From Burkholderia sp. OK233 (GTDB lineage: Bacteria > Pseudomonadota > Gammaproteobacteria > Burkholderiales > Burkholderiaceae): a stretch of 64,000 bases of DNA. Position numbers and translations under genes: made by a program. The stretch spans positions 1,054,001 through 1,118,000 of the forward strand of contig NZ_OCSR01000001.1 in assembly GCF_900230185.1 (NCBI RefSeq). The letters run 5' to 3'. Each line of letters starts with the position of its first letter. Within the stretch, counting starts at the first letter, position 1. Of this stretch, positions 1 to 8,809 are shown one piece after another. The notes beneath the pieces are model-generated. The model was given only the letters and a program-made list of their open reading frames with translations. It was not told the DNA's origin and made no database searches.

Positions 1-347
1 TTCAACCTGCTGCCACTGGTCAACAGCAACCGGTCATAGGCGAGCGAACGCGTCGACCCGTTGGCCGACACGACACTTACCGTCTTGTCATGAACGGATA
101 TCTCTTCGACACTGCCTTCCAGAAAATTCACTCCTACGGCGTCCAGCAGCGGACGCAGCGGTGCAGCCATCCGCTGCGGCTCGCTTTCGTACAGCCGCGG
201 ACGGATCTGCAATTCCGGTTTCGGGGAGATCAAGGTGATTTCAACGTCACTGTTCCTTACGCCAGCACCATCGAGCACGCGAGCCGCGCCTAGTGCACCC
301 CACACTCCAGCGAAGCCGGCACCCACTATCAGGATTTTCTGCGACAT
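1..347 (-). CDS. FAD/NAD(P)-dependent oxidoreductase (NADH dehydrogenase-like), partial
   Basis: The reading frame begins at ATG 345-347 on the minus strand and runs off the left edge, so only about the first 115 residues are visible. The N-terminus has the Rossmann dinucleotide-binding motif GAGFAG (residues 9-14), followed by a region rich in hydrophobic strands ending near YDRLLLTSGS, the usual second part of the FAD-binding domain in type II NADH dehydrogenase-like flavoproteins. A GAAGGC stretch precedes the start. The family transfers electrons from NAD(P)H via FAD to quinones or other acceptors. The exact substrate cannot be told from this fragment. Related flavoproteins are often found near ECF41 sigma factors and NmrA-like proteins such as those further right. 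Confidence 0.8.
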   Translation of the reverse strand, partial: MSQKILIVGAGFAGVWGALGAARVLDGAGVRNSDVEITLISPKPELQIRPRLYESEPQRMAAPLRPLLDAVGVNFLEGSVEEISVHDKTVSVVSANGSTRSLAYDRLLLTSGSRL

Positions 348-1162
348 GATTATTGCCTTCGGTTGGAAAATTACGAAGTCGACGATAAGCACCGAACTCA
401 TAGCAACGGGTGCCTGCTTTATTCAGCGGCGAGTGTCGAGATCGCTGAGCATGATTCCCGAACTCGGAGAACGATGGCGGCCGCGCACGCAAGCGACATC
501 ACAGACGTCGCTTGCGCGGCACCGTCAGGACAGATCGTAGACTCGGACATCGAGGGCTAGTAGCCCCGCGAGCGAACTCACCATGTTGCCTCGACGACAA
601 CAATCAACAAGACGGAACGACATCGGTATCAATTGCCCCGCTTACGTCCGTTGCCAGAAACGGAGCCAATGTCCGAATGTCCGAGCGTGAGTGCGGGTAA
701 TTGTCCGTAGATGACGTGCGCAGTGAAAGGGCGGCGCTTTCCACTGGGTGAAAGTCCTTGGGCCTGCTTTTGACTGGTGCCGAGCGGACAACACCGTGTG
801 TCTGTTTGCGTGTCTACCGCAACAGGCGGCGCCCGCCTACGATCACGATGTGCTTAGACGAGCGTAGCGCATGCTCAGGGCACATCCGACCCGCAAAATG
901 CTCTGTCGGAGTCCACGCCAACCAGCAACACCGAGGATGGCCGTCCATCGAAAACCAGCGCTGCGACCGACAGTTGGACTCACGCGCCGGCCACCCGTGG
1001 TCATCGGCCTCAAGGCAGCACGAATGCCGGTCATTAAAGTGTGAGTTGATCGTGGGAATATCGCGATATCAGATCGATTCATCCGCGAAAAATCCCAGAC
1101 TTTTCCTCACCTGCATTCGAGCCCAATTGGGGTATCGAGTGGTCGACAAAGGATAGCAAACC
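348..1162. other. Intergenic stretch with one perfect palindrome, no convincing gene
   Basis: This 815-base gap separates the leftward flavoprotein from the rightward NmrA-like gene. Short open frames in it do not resemble proteins and have no ribosome binding sites. The only regular structure seen is the perfect 12-base palindrome ATATCGCGATAT at 1058-1069, about 95 bases before the next gene. It could be an operator for that gene, but nothing ties it to a regulator. Confidence 0.5.
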
Positions 1163-1918
1163 ATGAAGATCGTCGTCATCGGCGGCACCGGCCTGATTGG
1201 CTCGAAGGCCGTCGCCATTCTGCGCCAGAACGGCCACGAGGTCGTCGCTGCCTCGCCCAGAAGCGGTATCAACAGCATCACCGGAGAGGGACTCAAGGAG
1301 GCCGTGGCCGGCGCGCAGGTGGTGATCGACCTTGCTAATTCACCATCATTTGAAGACAAGGCGGTGCTGGAATTCTTCGAGGCTTCCAGCCGCAACCTTC
1401 TCGCGGGCGAGGCAGCAGTGGGCGTCCGGCATCATGTCGCGCTATCCATCGTCGGAATCGACCGAACGCCCGCTAACGGCTATTTCCGCGCCAAGGTCGC
1501 GCAGGAGAAGCTGATCGAGACCTCCGGCATCCCCTACACCGTCATCCGCTCCACGCAGTTCATGGAATTCCTCGGCGGCATCGCCGCGTCAAGTGCGGAT
1601 GGAAACGTAATCAGGGTTTCACCAGGCCTGTTCCAGCCCATCGCGGCTGACGACGTTGCTGCGATCGTTGCCGATGTGGCGCTCACGGCTCCGCGAAGCG
1701 GCATCGTCGAGATCGCCGGCCCGGAACGAGCGCCGTTCAACGAAATCATCGCCCGCTATCTGAAGGTCGCCGGCGATCGGCGTGAGGTCGTGAGAGACCC
1801 CGAGGCCCGATATTTCGGCGGCCTGGTCGAGGAGCATTCGCTCGTGCCGTTGGGCGAGGCGCGCCTCGGCCGCATCGGATTCGACGAATGGCTCCGCCAC
1901 TCGCAGACAGGCGCCTGA
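1163..1918 (+). CDS. NmrA-like NAD(P)-binding SDR protein, copy 1
   Basis: A 251-residue protein of the atypical short-chain dehydrogenase (NmrA/HSCARG-like) type. The glycine-rich motif GGTGLIG (residues 7-13) binds NAD(P). The sequence continues with HHVALSIVG and the PYTVIRSTQFMEF stretch typical of this group. No clear catalytic YxxxK is evident, as is usual for NmrA-like sensors, so it may be a redox sensor or reductase rather than a classical dehydrogenase. It is about 60-70% identical by eye to the protein at 14518-15270, so the two are paralogs within one window. A weak GGAT precedes the ATG. It is followed after 33 bases by a dead cupin gene, which suggests a former operon. Confidence 0.85.
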   Translation: MKIVVIGGTGLIGSKAVAILRQNGHEVVAASPRSGINSITGEGLKEAVAGAQVVIDLANSPSFEDKAVLEFFEASSRNLLAGEAAVGVRHHVALSIVGIDRTPANGYFRAKVAQEKLIETSGIPYTVIRSTQFMEFLGGIAASSADGNVIRVSPGLFQPIAADDVAAIVADVALTAPRSGIVEIAGPERAPFNEIIARYLKVAGDRREVVRDPEARYFGGLVEEHSLVPLGEARLGRIGFDEWLRHSQTGA

Positions 1919-1951
1919 TCCCGCATCCACCAACCGAATGATAGAGGTGCC

Positions 1952-2095
1952 ATGAAACGCATTCTCTATCCGGAGCTTGTCGCCATCCTGTCGTTCGGCC
2001 GCGTGCTCGCGGATGCGCCGAAGTCGCGAGAACGCCAAAGTGCCCCTCGTCTACCAGGCGGCTCGTTCCGCCACGTGATTGATCGCCGCGACTAA
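1952..2095 (+). pseudogene. Degenerate cupin gene remnant (signal peptide plus frameshift)
   Basis: A 47-codon frame starts with ATG after AGAGGTG. It reads like the signal peptide of a small secreted cupin (MKRILYPELVAILSFG...). In the starting frame the sequence then becomes nonsense-like. The shifted frame across about 2026-2076 reads ENAKVPLVYQ, the usual first mature residues of these secreted cupins, and then stops at TGA. The gene has therefore lost the frame and all of its beta-barrel. An intact relative in the window is the cupin at 8331-8738. The identification rests on memory of the family's N-termini. Confidence 0.55.
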
Positions 2096-2104
2096 CTAAC
2101 CATC

Positions 2105-2977
2105 ATGCGTACCATCCAGATCCTGCTTCAAACGACCATCCTGCCTTGCAGCTACAACTGGTCGATTGCGCGATTCAGCCGCTTGGCAGAATTACTGCGG
2201 ACACGGCAAGATTCTGAAGGGCGCGTGACGTTCAATGTCGTTGCTCGGGACCGCGAGCGGCTCGGGCAGCCGGACCCAATTCTTTCTCGCCTCGATGAAA
2301 CCGGGTTCGACGAGTTGTGGTTGTTTGCCGTTGACGAAGGCGACGGTCTGACCTCGGAAGATTGCGAGGGAATCACGCGATTCCGACGCGCAGGTCGCGG
2401 CCTGTTGGTCACCAGGGATCACATGGATCTGGGCAGTTCACTGTGCAGTTTAGGCGGGGTGGGCAAGGCACACCACTTTCACACGCGCAATTTAGCTCCC
2501 GACCAATCCAGACGTGTGGCCGACGACCCGTTCTCAACCCACATCTCGTGGCCCAATTTTCACTCGGGCACAAACGGAGACTTTCAGAAAGTCACGATCG
2601 TTGGCCCCACACATCCCGTATTGGCGGATCCTGACTCTCCTGGCGGCGCAATCCGGTTCCTGCCAGCACACCCCCATGAGGGCGCCGTTGACGCTCCTGA
2701 CGACGAACCAGCTCGAGTGATCGCACGAGGCAAAAGCAAAGTAACAGGAAAGAGTTTCAATCTTGCAGTCGTATTCGAACCTTCGATCCGGGGAGGTCCC
2801 GCAGTCGCCCAAAGTACCTTTCATCATTTTGCCGACTACAACTGGGACACGCGACTCGGTTGTCCGAGCTTTGTCACCGAAGCTCTCGCGAATGGGATGC
2901 AGACCGAGCGGCAAGCCCTCCGGGACATCCACCGTTACTCTGTCAACGTCGCGCTGTGGCTGGCTGGAGCAATCTGA
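2105..2977 (+). CDS. Conserved hypothetical protein, possibly a glutamine-amidotransferase-like (ThuA-type) fold
   Basis: A 290-residue soluble protein with no signal peptide and no membrane segment. The middle part (FDELWLFAVDEG, then GRGLLVTRDHMDLG) reads like the alternating strand-helix pattern of class I glutamine-amidotransferase-like or ThuA-like domains, but I see no certain catalytic nucleophile. It begins nine bases after the cupin remnant, without a strong ribosome binding site. The function is unknown and the fold suggestion is only an inference from pattern. Confidence 0.6.
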   Translation: MRTIQILLQTTILPCSYNWSIARFSRLAELLRTRQDSEGRVTFNVVARDRERLGQPDPILSRLDETGFDELWLFAVDEGDGLTSEDCEGITRFRRAGRGLLVTRDHMDLGSSLCSLGGVGKAHHFHTRNLAPDQSRRVADDPFSTHISWPNFHSGTNGDFQKVTIVGPTHPVLADPDSPGGAIRFLPAHPHEGAVDAPDDEPARVIARGKSKVTGKSFNLAVVFEPSIRGGPAVAQSTFHHFADYNWDTRLGCPSFVTEALANGMQTERQALRDIHRYSVNVALWLAGAI

Positions 2978-3368
2978 AGCTGTTTGCGCACAATGGGACT
3001 ACGAAGCGAGCCATCGGGGCTGCGCCGAGTTCAAATCGCAACGTGGCGAGTCGTACGAGTTCCTTGACCAGCGTGTCAGCGGGCGACGTACTCAGGAGAT
3101 ACTTGCGCGGCCTGTTCCATCACACTTCATGCCAGAAGGTTTATGCGATCACCCGGCGTTTGTTGCTTTTCAGGCAACATGGAAACCGCAGTGCGCAGTC
3201 TTCTATGCCGAACAGGATACGCATACGATATGCGTTCAGATTCGCTTCGTGCGCTATCAACACAAACGATTTCTGAATTCACCGGAAAAGGGTACTGATA
3301 AACCTCATGCAGGTCTTTCCCGCTCGAGTGTTACGACCACGACGAAATCATTTTCTCAGGATCATAAA
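2978..3368. other. Intergenic stretch without recognisable content
   Basis: This 391-base gap precedes the DedA gene. The open frame continues upstream from the DedA start through the whole gap, but its translation has no protein-like features, so it is not taken as coding. No repeats or terminator were seen. Confidence 0.5.
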
Positions 3369-4046
3369 ATGTTTTCCCATGAACTGCTTTCTCAGTATGG
3401 AGCGTTGATCGTATTCTTCAGCGTGCTAGCCTCATCGCTTGGTCTGCCGTTTCCTTCCATCACGACGCTAATGACGATCGGCGCGAGCATCACTATTGCA
3501 AGATATGACCTCGCGCGTACACTGCTTCACTTCGCCATTCTGCTCGGCGCCGCCGTTTCCGGTGGTGTTCTTGGCGACTTTCTCTGGTTTCAAGGCGGCA
3601 AGCGCTACGGCAGACGCGCCCTCCAGTTGGTATGTAAGCTGTCGTTCGCGAGGCAATCGAGCGTTACTAGATTCGAGCACTTCTTTTCTCGACGTGGCGC
3701 GCGTGCGTTAATGATTGTCCGTTTTGTACCCGGCCTTTCGTTGATCGCCGTTCCTCTTTGCGGAGCCATGGCAATCAAAACACGCTCCTTTATTTTGCAC
3801 GACTGCGCCAGCGTATGCATATGGGCATGCGCTGGTCTCCTCGCGGGTGCGCTGTTGGCCGATCGACTCGACGGATTGTTCGCACGCCGTCACCAATCTG
3901 GATGGCAGGTGTCGTTGTTGGGCATCGTCGCGATGGGTCTTCTTTGCCCTGTATGGCTTGCTCATAGGGCTCGCACACGAACCCCGGTGGCAGACAGGCC
4001 ACCGGGCACGTCCCTCTGTACCGTCGGCATTGCGGGTTATTGCTGA
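3369..4046 (+). CDS. DedA family membrane protein
   Basis: A 225-residue inner-membrane protein of the DedA/SNARE-associated family (VTT domain). These proteins take part in lipid carrier recycling and membrane homeostasis. The hallmark segment FFSRRGARALMIVRFVPG lies at about residues 105-122, after a GD-containing reentrant region (GGVLGDFLWF). Hydrophobic segments lie near residues 12-32, 52-75, 140-166 and 180-198. The ATG at 3369 was chosen because AGGA lies eight bases upstream and the protein begins with the family's usual short amphipathic start. Many Burkholderia homologs carry a C-terminal rhodanese domain, which is absent here. The last 30 residues are polar and atypical, so the 3' end may be degraded. 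Confidence 0.85.
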   Translation: MFSHELLSQYGALIVFFSVLASSLGLPFPSITTLMTIGASITIARYDLARTLLHFAILLGAAVSGGVLGDFLWFQGGKRYGRRALQLVCKLSFARQSSVTRFEHFFSRRGARALMIVRFVPGLSLIAVPLCGAMAIKTRSFILHDCASVCIWACAGLLAGALLADRLDGLFARRHQSGWQVSLLGIVAMGLLCPVWLAHRARTRTPVADRPPGTSLCTVGIAGYC

Positions 4047-4235
4047 TCAACGCGACACCAAATCGGCACGAACACCGCATGCCCTCCCTCAAGCGTCGAA
4101 TAGCCCAGATTCGTCTGGTCCGATATTCGTAAGCCTTGTATCTTTTCTCTTCACAAGGTACAAGGCTTCGCGCAAACACAGAATTCCAGCCTCACGTTAT
4201 CGAATCGTCCATCAACCCATAGGATGACGTATCAA

Positions 4236-5471
4236 CTATATATTGATGAGCGCCTGATCAACCGTCTGCTGAGTCTTGATCGTCTGTGCATTTGCCTGGT
4301 AGTTACGCTGCGCCGTAATCAAATGAACAAGCTCCGCTGTCAGGTCCACGTTTGAGTTTTCGGTCTCCGCACCTTGCAGCACCCCGTGATTGGTCGAACC
4401 GGGTGTGGAAATTTGAGCAACGCCAGATTCAGATGTCTGCGCATACGCGTTGTTTCCGAGATTCACGAGACCATTCGGATTGGCGAAGGTCGCGAGCACC
4501 ACCTGGCCAAGGGCAAGAGTGGTGCCGTTCGAAAACGAGCCGGTCAATACCCCGTCAGGGCCAACGGAGAACGACGTGAGTTGCCCTGAACTATTGCCGT
4601 CTGGCTGCAAACTGATTACGCCGTTCTTCCCACCGTACTGGGTCGTACTTGTCAAATCCAGCGACAAGGATTGCGTCGTGACCCCACCGTCCGCACCGTT
4701 AGGGATGGTGAAGCTAAGGTTGGAAGCGCCTGGCGAAGTCAGGCGGCCCGAATTGTCAAACGTGATTGCTCCCAGATCGCCTGCTGGGTTCGGACCGGCT
4801 GGAGTCAATGACGAACCCGAGGTCGCGTACACCTCATAAGAACCCGTCGCTTTTTTCACGAAGTAGACCGATACAGTCTGAGCGCCGCCGAGTGAATCGT
4901 AGATCGGCACGGGTTGACTATAACTGAATGTCGTCGAGTCGGATGGATCGAACGGCGTTTTCGAAGGGACGGGATCAGTGGAATTAAGATTGAAAGCGGC
5001 TGCAATTGATTTCGTCGCTACAGGAGGCACGTCCGCCGTGGAAATGATTATCGGCCCAGCGCTGCCTGTATTCATTTTCCCGTTGGGTCCGGGAGAATAG
5101 CCCATGAGTTGTTGACCCTGTGCATTTTCAATTGCACCGCTCTTGTCCAGGTGAAACACGCCGTTTCGTGAATAGACCGCAGATCCGCCACTCGATAATT
5201 GGAAGAAGCCGTTTCCGTTGATGGCTATATCGAGTGGCTGATTGGTTTCCGTGAATGTACCGTTGGCGAAATTCTGTTCGACGGTCGACAAATGGGTACC
5301 GATTCCGACCTGGTTATTCACAGCTGTAGCGACGGCATTCGCGTACATGTCCGCGAACTGTGCTGTCGAACTTTTGAACCCCACCGTATTCGCATTTGCG
5401 ATATTGTTGCCGATCACATCAAGATCTGTGGATGCTGCTGATAAGCCGCTAAGACCTGTTTGGTAACTCAT
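4236..5471 (-). CDS. flgE: Flagellar hook protein FlgE, orphan copy
   Basis: A 411-residue hook subunit. The N-terminus carries the flagellar rod/hook signature with NNIANANTVGFK, followed by the FlgE-specific body and the C-terminal segment NVDLTAELVHLITAQRNYQANA, which forms the coiled-coil D0 domain needed for export and assembly. The start at 5471 has an excellent AAGGAGATACTC ribosome site. A second ATG five codons upstream lies before that site and is not used. None of the usual flgBCDFGHIJKL neighbours is present, so this is an isolated copy, either a horizontally acquired paralog or a remnant of a second flagellar system. The upstream partner ends only 11 bases before the start codon. 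Confidence 0.93.
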   Translation of the reverse strand: MSYQTGLSGLSAASTDLDVIGNNIANANTVGFKSSTAQFADMYANAVATAVNNQVGIGTHLSTVEQNFANGTFTETNQPLDIAINGNGFFQLSSGGSAVYSRNGVFHLDKSGAIENAQGQQLMGYSPGPNGKMNTGSAGPIIISTADVPPVATKSIAAAFNLNSTDPVPSKTPFDPSDSTTFSYSQPVPIYDSLGGAQTVSVYFVKKATGSYEVYATSGSSLTPAGPNPAGDLGAITFDNSGRLTSPGASNLSFTIPNGADGGVTTQSLSLDLTSTTQYGGKNGVISLQPDGNSSGQLTSFSVGPDGVLTGSFSNGTTLALGQVVLATFANPNGLVNLGNNAYAQTSESGVAQISTPGSTNHGVLQGAETENSNVDLTAELVHLITAQRNYQANAQTIKTQQTVDQALINI

Positions 5472-5482
5472 GAGTATCTCCT

Positions 5483-6292
5483 TCAAGGGTTGGCGATCGT
5501 GATGCGAACGCTTTGTTGTGCGTGGAATTTACGTTCCACGAGAAGAAGAGCTACGCTCGTAATGGTCGGTGGCCGCGGAATCCGCGGCGTTCCCCCTCCG
5601 TCAATACCGAAGCGGACCTCAATCAGTGTCGATATTGGTAAACGGTGCTCTGCGACGTCGAAAACAAGCGTACGCGGCATGCGCATTCCGAAATACCGGA
5701 GATCGAGCGACCCAACATAGGCGCCAGAACTTCCGTTGTACAAATATGCGGTTGCCTTGACTGGGTACGTGGTCACTTCCATGGTTGTCACGGACAACGA
5801 CAGCGTATCAATGATTCCCTGACTATCATGCCTCTGCGCCATGAAGCAGGGAGCTGCGAAGTCGATATTCCATTCATTGACGCAAACGAGACACGTTTCG
5901 AAGCCGTTCAATTCAGTTAAATCGTCGTCAACCGCAGTTAATGACACGACTGAGTGTTTGTTCTTTGCGGGCGTAGGTTCCAGTTCGTTCATCTGCGCTG
6001 GAAAGAACAATGCTCTGATTTTCGGCCCCATGTCGGGAGCGCGCGTCTGGCGCTCGTCCGTTGCGAGCCTTCCACGACCAATATTTGCATCGCCGCCTTG
6101 AATATGGTTTCGACTGTGGTCGCGGCGCGTGAATGACACGGCAATTTTCGGGGTTGTGGTACGTGCCACTTCTTGGAACTCGTTGGCCAGGCTGGAATAA
6201 CGGGCAACCGTTGTTCGCGACGGCGATCGTGCGCACATCATGAACTCCAAATCGCAAAAGAAGAACAGAGTGTGAAGTGGACGAACATTCAT
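5483..6292 (-). CDS. Hypothetical protein upstream of flgE, PilZ-like C-terminus
   Basis: A 269-residue soluble protein whose stop lies 11 bases before the flgE start, with the flgE ribosome site in between, so the two are probably co-transcribed. The C-terminal part (GAYVGSLDLRYFGMRMPR, then LPISTLIEVRFGIDGG) has the spacing of a PilZ-like beta-barrel (G..L.d.s..G, then lP...v.vrf), but the canonical RxxxR motif is not obvious. An alternative TTG start exists at 6337. Codon use is less GC-biased than in core genes. If it is a PilZ protein, a role linking c-di-GMP to the hook gene would be logical, but that is inference. Confidence 0.5.
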   Translation of the reverse strand: MNVRPLHTLFFFCDLEFMMCARSPSRTTVARYSSLANEFQEVARTTTPKIAVSFTRRDHSRNHIQGGDANIGRGRLATDERQTRAPDMGPKIRALFFPAQMNELEPTPAKNKHSVVSLTAVDDDLTELNGFETCLVCVNEWNIDFAAPCFMAQRHDSQGIIDTLSLSVTTMEVTTYPVKATAYLYNGSSGAYVGSLDLRYFGMRMPRTLVFDVAEHRLPISTLIEVRFGIDGGGTPRIPRPPTITSVALLLVERKFHAQQSVRITIANP

Positions 6293-6589
6293 CTTTACAA
6301 CGGCGTATAGATCGACCTGCTGACTACGTCCGGTCAAGTCGAAGTCAGCGTGTGGATGCCGCAGATATTGCGGCCAAAGGGCTCACGTGTAATGGGCCAG
6401 TTTTGGATTGGTGCGATGAGCCACTTTTCCCGTCTGCTCACGGGAGTTCCTCTCACGAAATTTCCCTCAATACCGCGAGTCTGGATGTCACAATTTCCGC
6501 GCGCAGGACGTCTTGGAAGCAAGTGTGTGCAGTTGGCATCTGCATCCGGTTCCATTCTTGCGCTAACGTAGGCGATAGACTCCAACGTC

Positions 6590-8128
6590 ATGAACGGTAG
6601 ATGTGAAGCTCCAACGGGAAGGCGCAGACGCGAGCGGTCCACCATCGTATGGTCCCTTCCTTTGGGAGCACCCAATGCAAACGAAAGTTTGCAGCAGTGG
6701 TTATATAAGGCACTATGCCAGGCGATCGTCACTGGCCGCTTGCCCAAAGGTGGTCTCCTCCCGGGTACGCGCACACTGGCGCAACAGTACGGTCTTGCCA
6801 GGGGCACAGTCGCCGGAGCGTACGAACAATTGCTGTCGGAAGGTTATCTGGTCGCCCGCACCGGAAGTGGCACGCGGGTAAGCACCGCTTTGCCCGATCA
6901 CACATTTCCGTGTAAAGCGGTGGCTCCGCGGCAAACTGTCGCCGGTGACGAGCCAGCAAAAGAACTACACGCTCCGTGGATCAGACGGCTCAGGGAGCAT
7001 GAGCCTCCCTTTCCGCTCTCTGGAGCGAACGCACTACCGCAGCCATTCTTTCCGCACCGTGGCGATATTCGCCTGTTTCCAGTCGATCTATGGCGGCAAC
7101 TTCATGTACGGCAATTGCGCCCCTCGCGCCTGCTTACTCTCAATGACACAAGTCCTGGCGGCTTGCCCGCGTTGCGATTCGCCATCGCGGAACATTTGGC
7201 TATCGCGCGCGCAGTAAGAGTGCCGCCGGACCAAATCGTCATTGTCGGCAGTGTTCAACAGGCTCTCGACCTTTGCATGCGCCTGCTGAGCAAGCCCGGG
7301 GATTCCGTCTGGATGGAGGATCCCGGATATATGGGCGCGCGTCAGATCATGCATGCGAGCGGCGCTCGAGTGGTTGATGTGCCCGTTGACCGGGACGGCC
7401 TTCGCGTGCAGGAGGGCATACACATGGCGCCGTCAGCTGTCCTCGCCTATGTCACTCCGTCGCGACAGGCTCCGCTGGGCATGCCGTTGTCCACAGAACG
7501 ACGCTCTGCCTTGCTTCGCTGGGCGGCTTCGAGCGAAGCTATCATTTTCGAGGACGACTACGACAGCGAGTACTGCTTTCACTCGAGACCACTTCCAGCG
7601 CTCCGCAGCCTGCCGGGTGCCGATTCCCGCGTCGTATTGGCGGGAACATTCAGTAAGCTGATGTTTCCCTCGCTACGGCTTGCCTTTGTCGTTCTACCCC
7701 CGTGTCTCGTCGAGCCGTTTATCCGGGCGACGTCAGTCACTGACCGAAGTGCTAGCGGTTTGACACAGGCCGTCATGGCAGACTTTTTCGGCGACGGACA
7801 TTTCGATAAGCATGTGCGTCGCACCAGAAAGATCTATGCGACTCGCGCACAGGCGTTCGAACACACGGCTCTGAAACACTGGCAGGGCTTGATCGACGTC
7901 CCGTTGGCTTCCGCGGGTCTGGACGTCGTGGGGCGCCTGTCGCAGCTCGACGAGCGCACTGCCCTTCGACGATTGAAGTCGGTCGGTGTCGACGCTGCGC
8001 CGTTGGGCCGATACACTCGGCGCCATAGCGTGGGCCAAGGTCTGGTGATGGGCTTCGCGCCCTTCAACGAGGATGAAATGGACCGGGCAGCGCAACGCAT
8101 GGCCGCGGCCTTACGTGAGAGCACATGA
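6590..8128 (+). CDS. MocR/PdxR-type regulator (GntR winged helix plus aminotransferase domain), copy 1
   Basis: A 512-residue regulator. Residues 32-100 form a GntR winged helix with the typical ARGTVAGAYEQL recognition region. Residues 150-510 form a fold-type-I aminotransferase domain with the PLP lysine at about residue 356 in GTFSKLMFP, and with WMEDPGY and IFEDDYDSEY, all standard for MocR proteins. These regulators bind PLP and control vitamin B6 or amino-compound genes, often a divergent neighbour. The start has no strong ribosome site. ATG 6590 is the first that keeps the helix intact. The divergent neighbour is the flgE/PilZ-like pair. Confidence 0.88.
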   Translation: MNGRCEAPTGRRRRERSTIVWSLPLGAPNANESLQQWLYKALCQAIVTGRLPKGGLLPGTRTLAQQYGLARGTVAGAYEQLLSEGYLVARTGSGTRVSTALPDHTFPCKAVAPRQTVAGDEPAKELHAPWIRRLREHEPPFPLSGANALPQPFFPHRGDIRLFPVDLWRQLHVRQLRPSRLLTLNDTSPGGLPALRFAIAEHLAIARAVRVPPDQIVIVGSVQQALDLCMRLLSKPGDSVWMEDPGYMGARQIMHASGARVVDVPVDRDGLRVQEGIHMAPSAVLAYVTPSRQAPLGMPLSTERRSALLRWAASSEAIIFEDDYDSEYCFHSRPLPALRSLPGADSRVVLAGTFSKLMFPSLRLAFVVLPPCLVEPFIRATSVTDRSASGLTQAVMADFFGDGHFDKHVRRTRKIYATRAQAFEHTALKHWQGLIDVPLASAGLDVVGRLSQLDERTALRRLKSVGVDAAPLGRYTRRHSVGQGLVMGFAPFNEDEMDRAAQRMAAALREST

Positions 8129-8330
8129 GCAGCTCAACCGAGGCAAGCTGGCGCGTGTTGCCGCCACGTATGGCAACGTCTGAATGCTTCCATTTCTCTG
8201 TCGCGGATGCATCTGGGCCCGCTTTCGCTGCGCAGATCCGCCGACACTGGAATCGGCCCCTGACGACGCAAACACTGATGCCGCCGGCGAGCCAAACGGG
8301 CAAAATCAGAGCGTCGCCACACGAACGCGC

Positions 8331-8738
8331 TTACTTCTCCGGCACGAGAACAGGCGCGCCCTTGTCCTTCAGAAGAAGCACGATGAACTTCGCGGGTTGG
8401 GTCTGGCTCGCGTTGCGCCCGACGGTATGTACATCGTTCGGACCTTCATAGAAGGTCTGCCCAGGCGTCAGCGTGACTTCCTTGCCACCCTTGACCTGCA
8501 TCACGATCGATCCCTCCAGCACATAGACGAAGGCGTGCGCGTAATGCCGATGAACTGGATCGACAGAACCCGGTGGATAGGTCACGGTGATCATCAGCGC
8601 TTCCTTGCCGGGATAGTCGTCGAGCGGCTTTGTCATCAGCGGTGTCACGACGGCTTCGGGAGCCGCCGCACAAGCCACGCCGATATGCGCGCTCGCGACG
8701 ACGAGCATTGCGATTGCGGTGTTCTTGAGTGGAAACAT
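8331..8738 (-). CDS. Secreted small cupin protein
   Basis: A 135-residue protein with a signal peptide (MFPLKNTAIAMLVVASAHIG, cleavage near CAAA-PEAV) and a single cupin barrel. The metal-binding motif PVHRHYAHAFVYVLEG and the second cupin box around FYEGPNDVHTVGRNAS are present. Small cupins of this kind sit beside ECF41 sigma factors and carboxymuconolactone decarboxylases in many genomes. The enzymatic role is undefined. The start at 8738 was chosen over one ten codons upstream because the hydrophobic core then begins at the N-terminus. It lies 71 bases downstream of the decarboxylase and is probably in the same transcript. Confidence 0.88.
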   Translation of the reverse strand: MFPLKNTAIAMLVVASAHIGVACAAAPEAVVTPLMTKPLDDYPGKEALMITVTYPPGSVDPVHRHYAHAFVYVLEGSIVMQVKGGKEVTLTPGQTFYEGPNDVHTVGRNASQTQPAKFIVLLLKDKGAPVLVPEK

Positions 8739-8759
8739 GGTGTGCCTGCCAAATAACGC

Positions 8760-8777
8760 GTCCCGCACATGCGGGAC
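8760..8777. promoter_or_regulatory. Perfect hairpin between decarboxylase and cupin genes
   Basis: GTCCCGC and GCGGGAC flank a four-base loop (ACAT). There is no T-run, so it is not a classic terminator. In the leftward transcript it could be an mRNA-processing or stabilising hairpin, or a protein-binding dyad. Confidence 0.4.
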
Positions 8778-8809
8778 GAAGGTGGAAAGGAATGGAAGAA
8801 CCAGACGGT

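Noticed and set aside
2763..3368. Upstream extension of the DedA reading frame by 202 codons
   Set aside because: The translation lacks homology-like features and overlaps the preceding gene; the internal ATG 3369 has a ribosome site and fits the family length.
6334..6591. Small minus-strand frame starting at 6591 and overlapping the start of the PilZ-like gene
   Set aside because: Its start overlaps the MocR start codon, composition is irregular and no family is seen.
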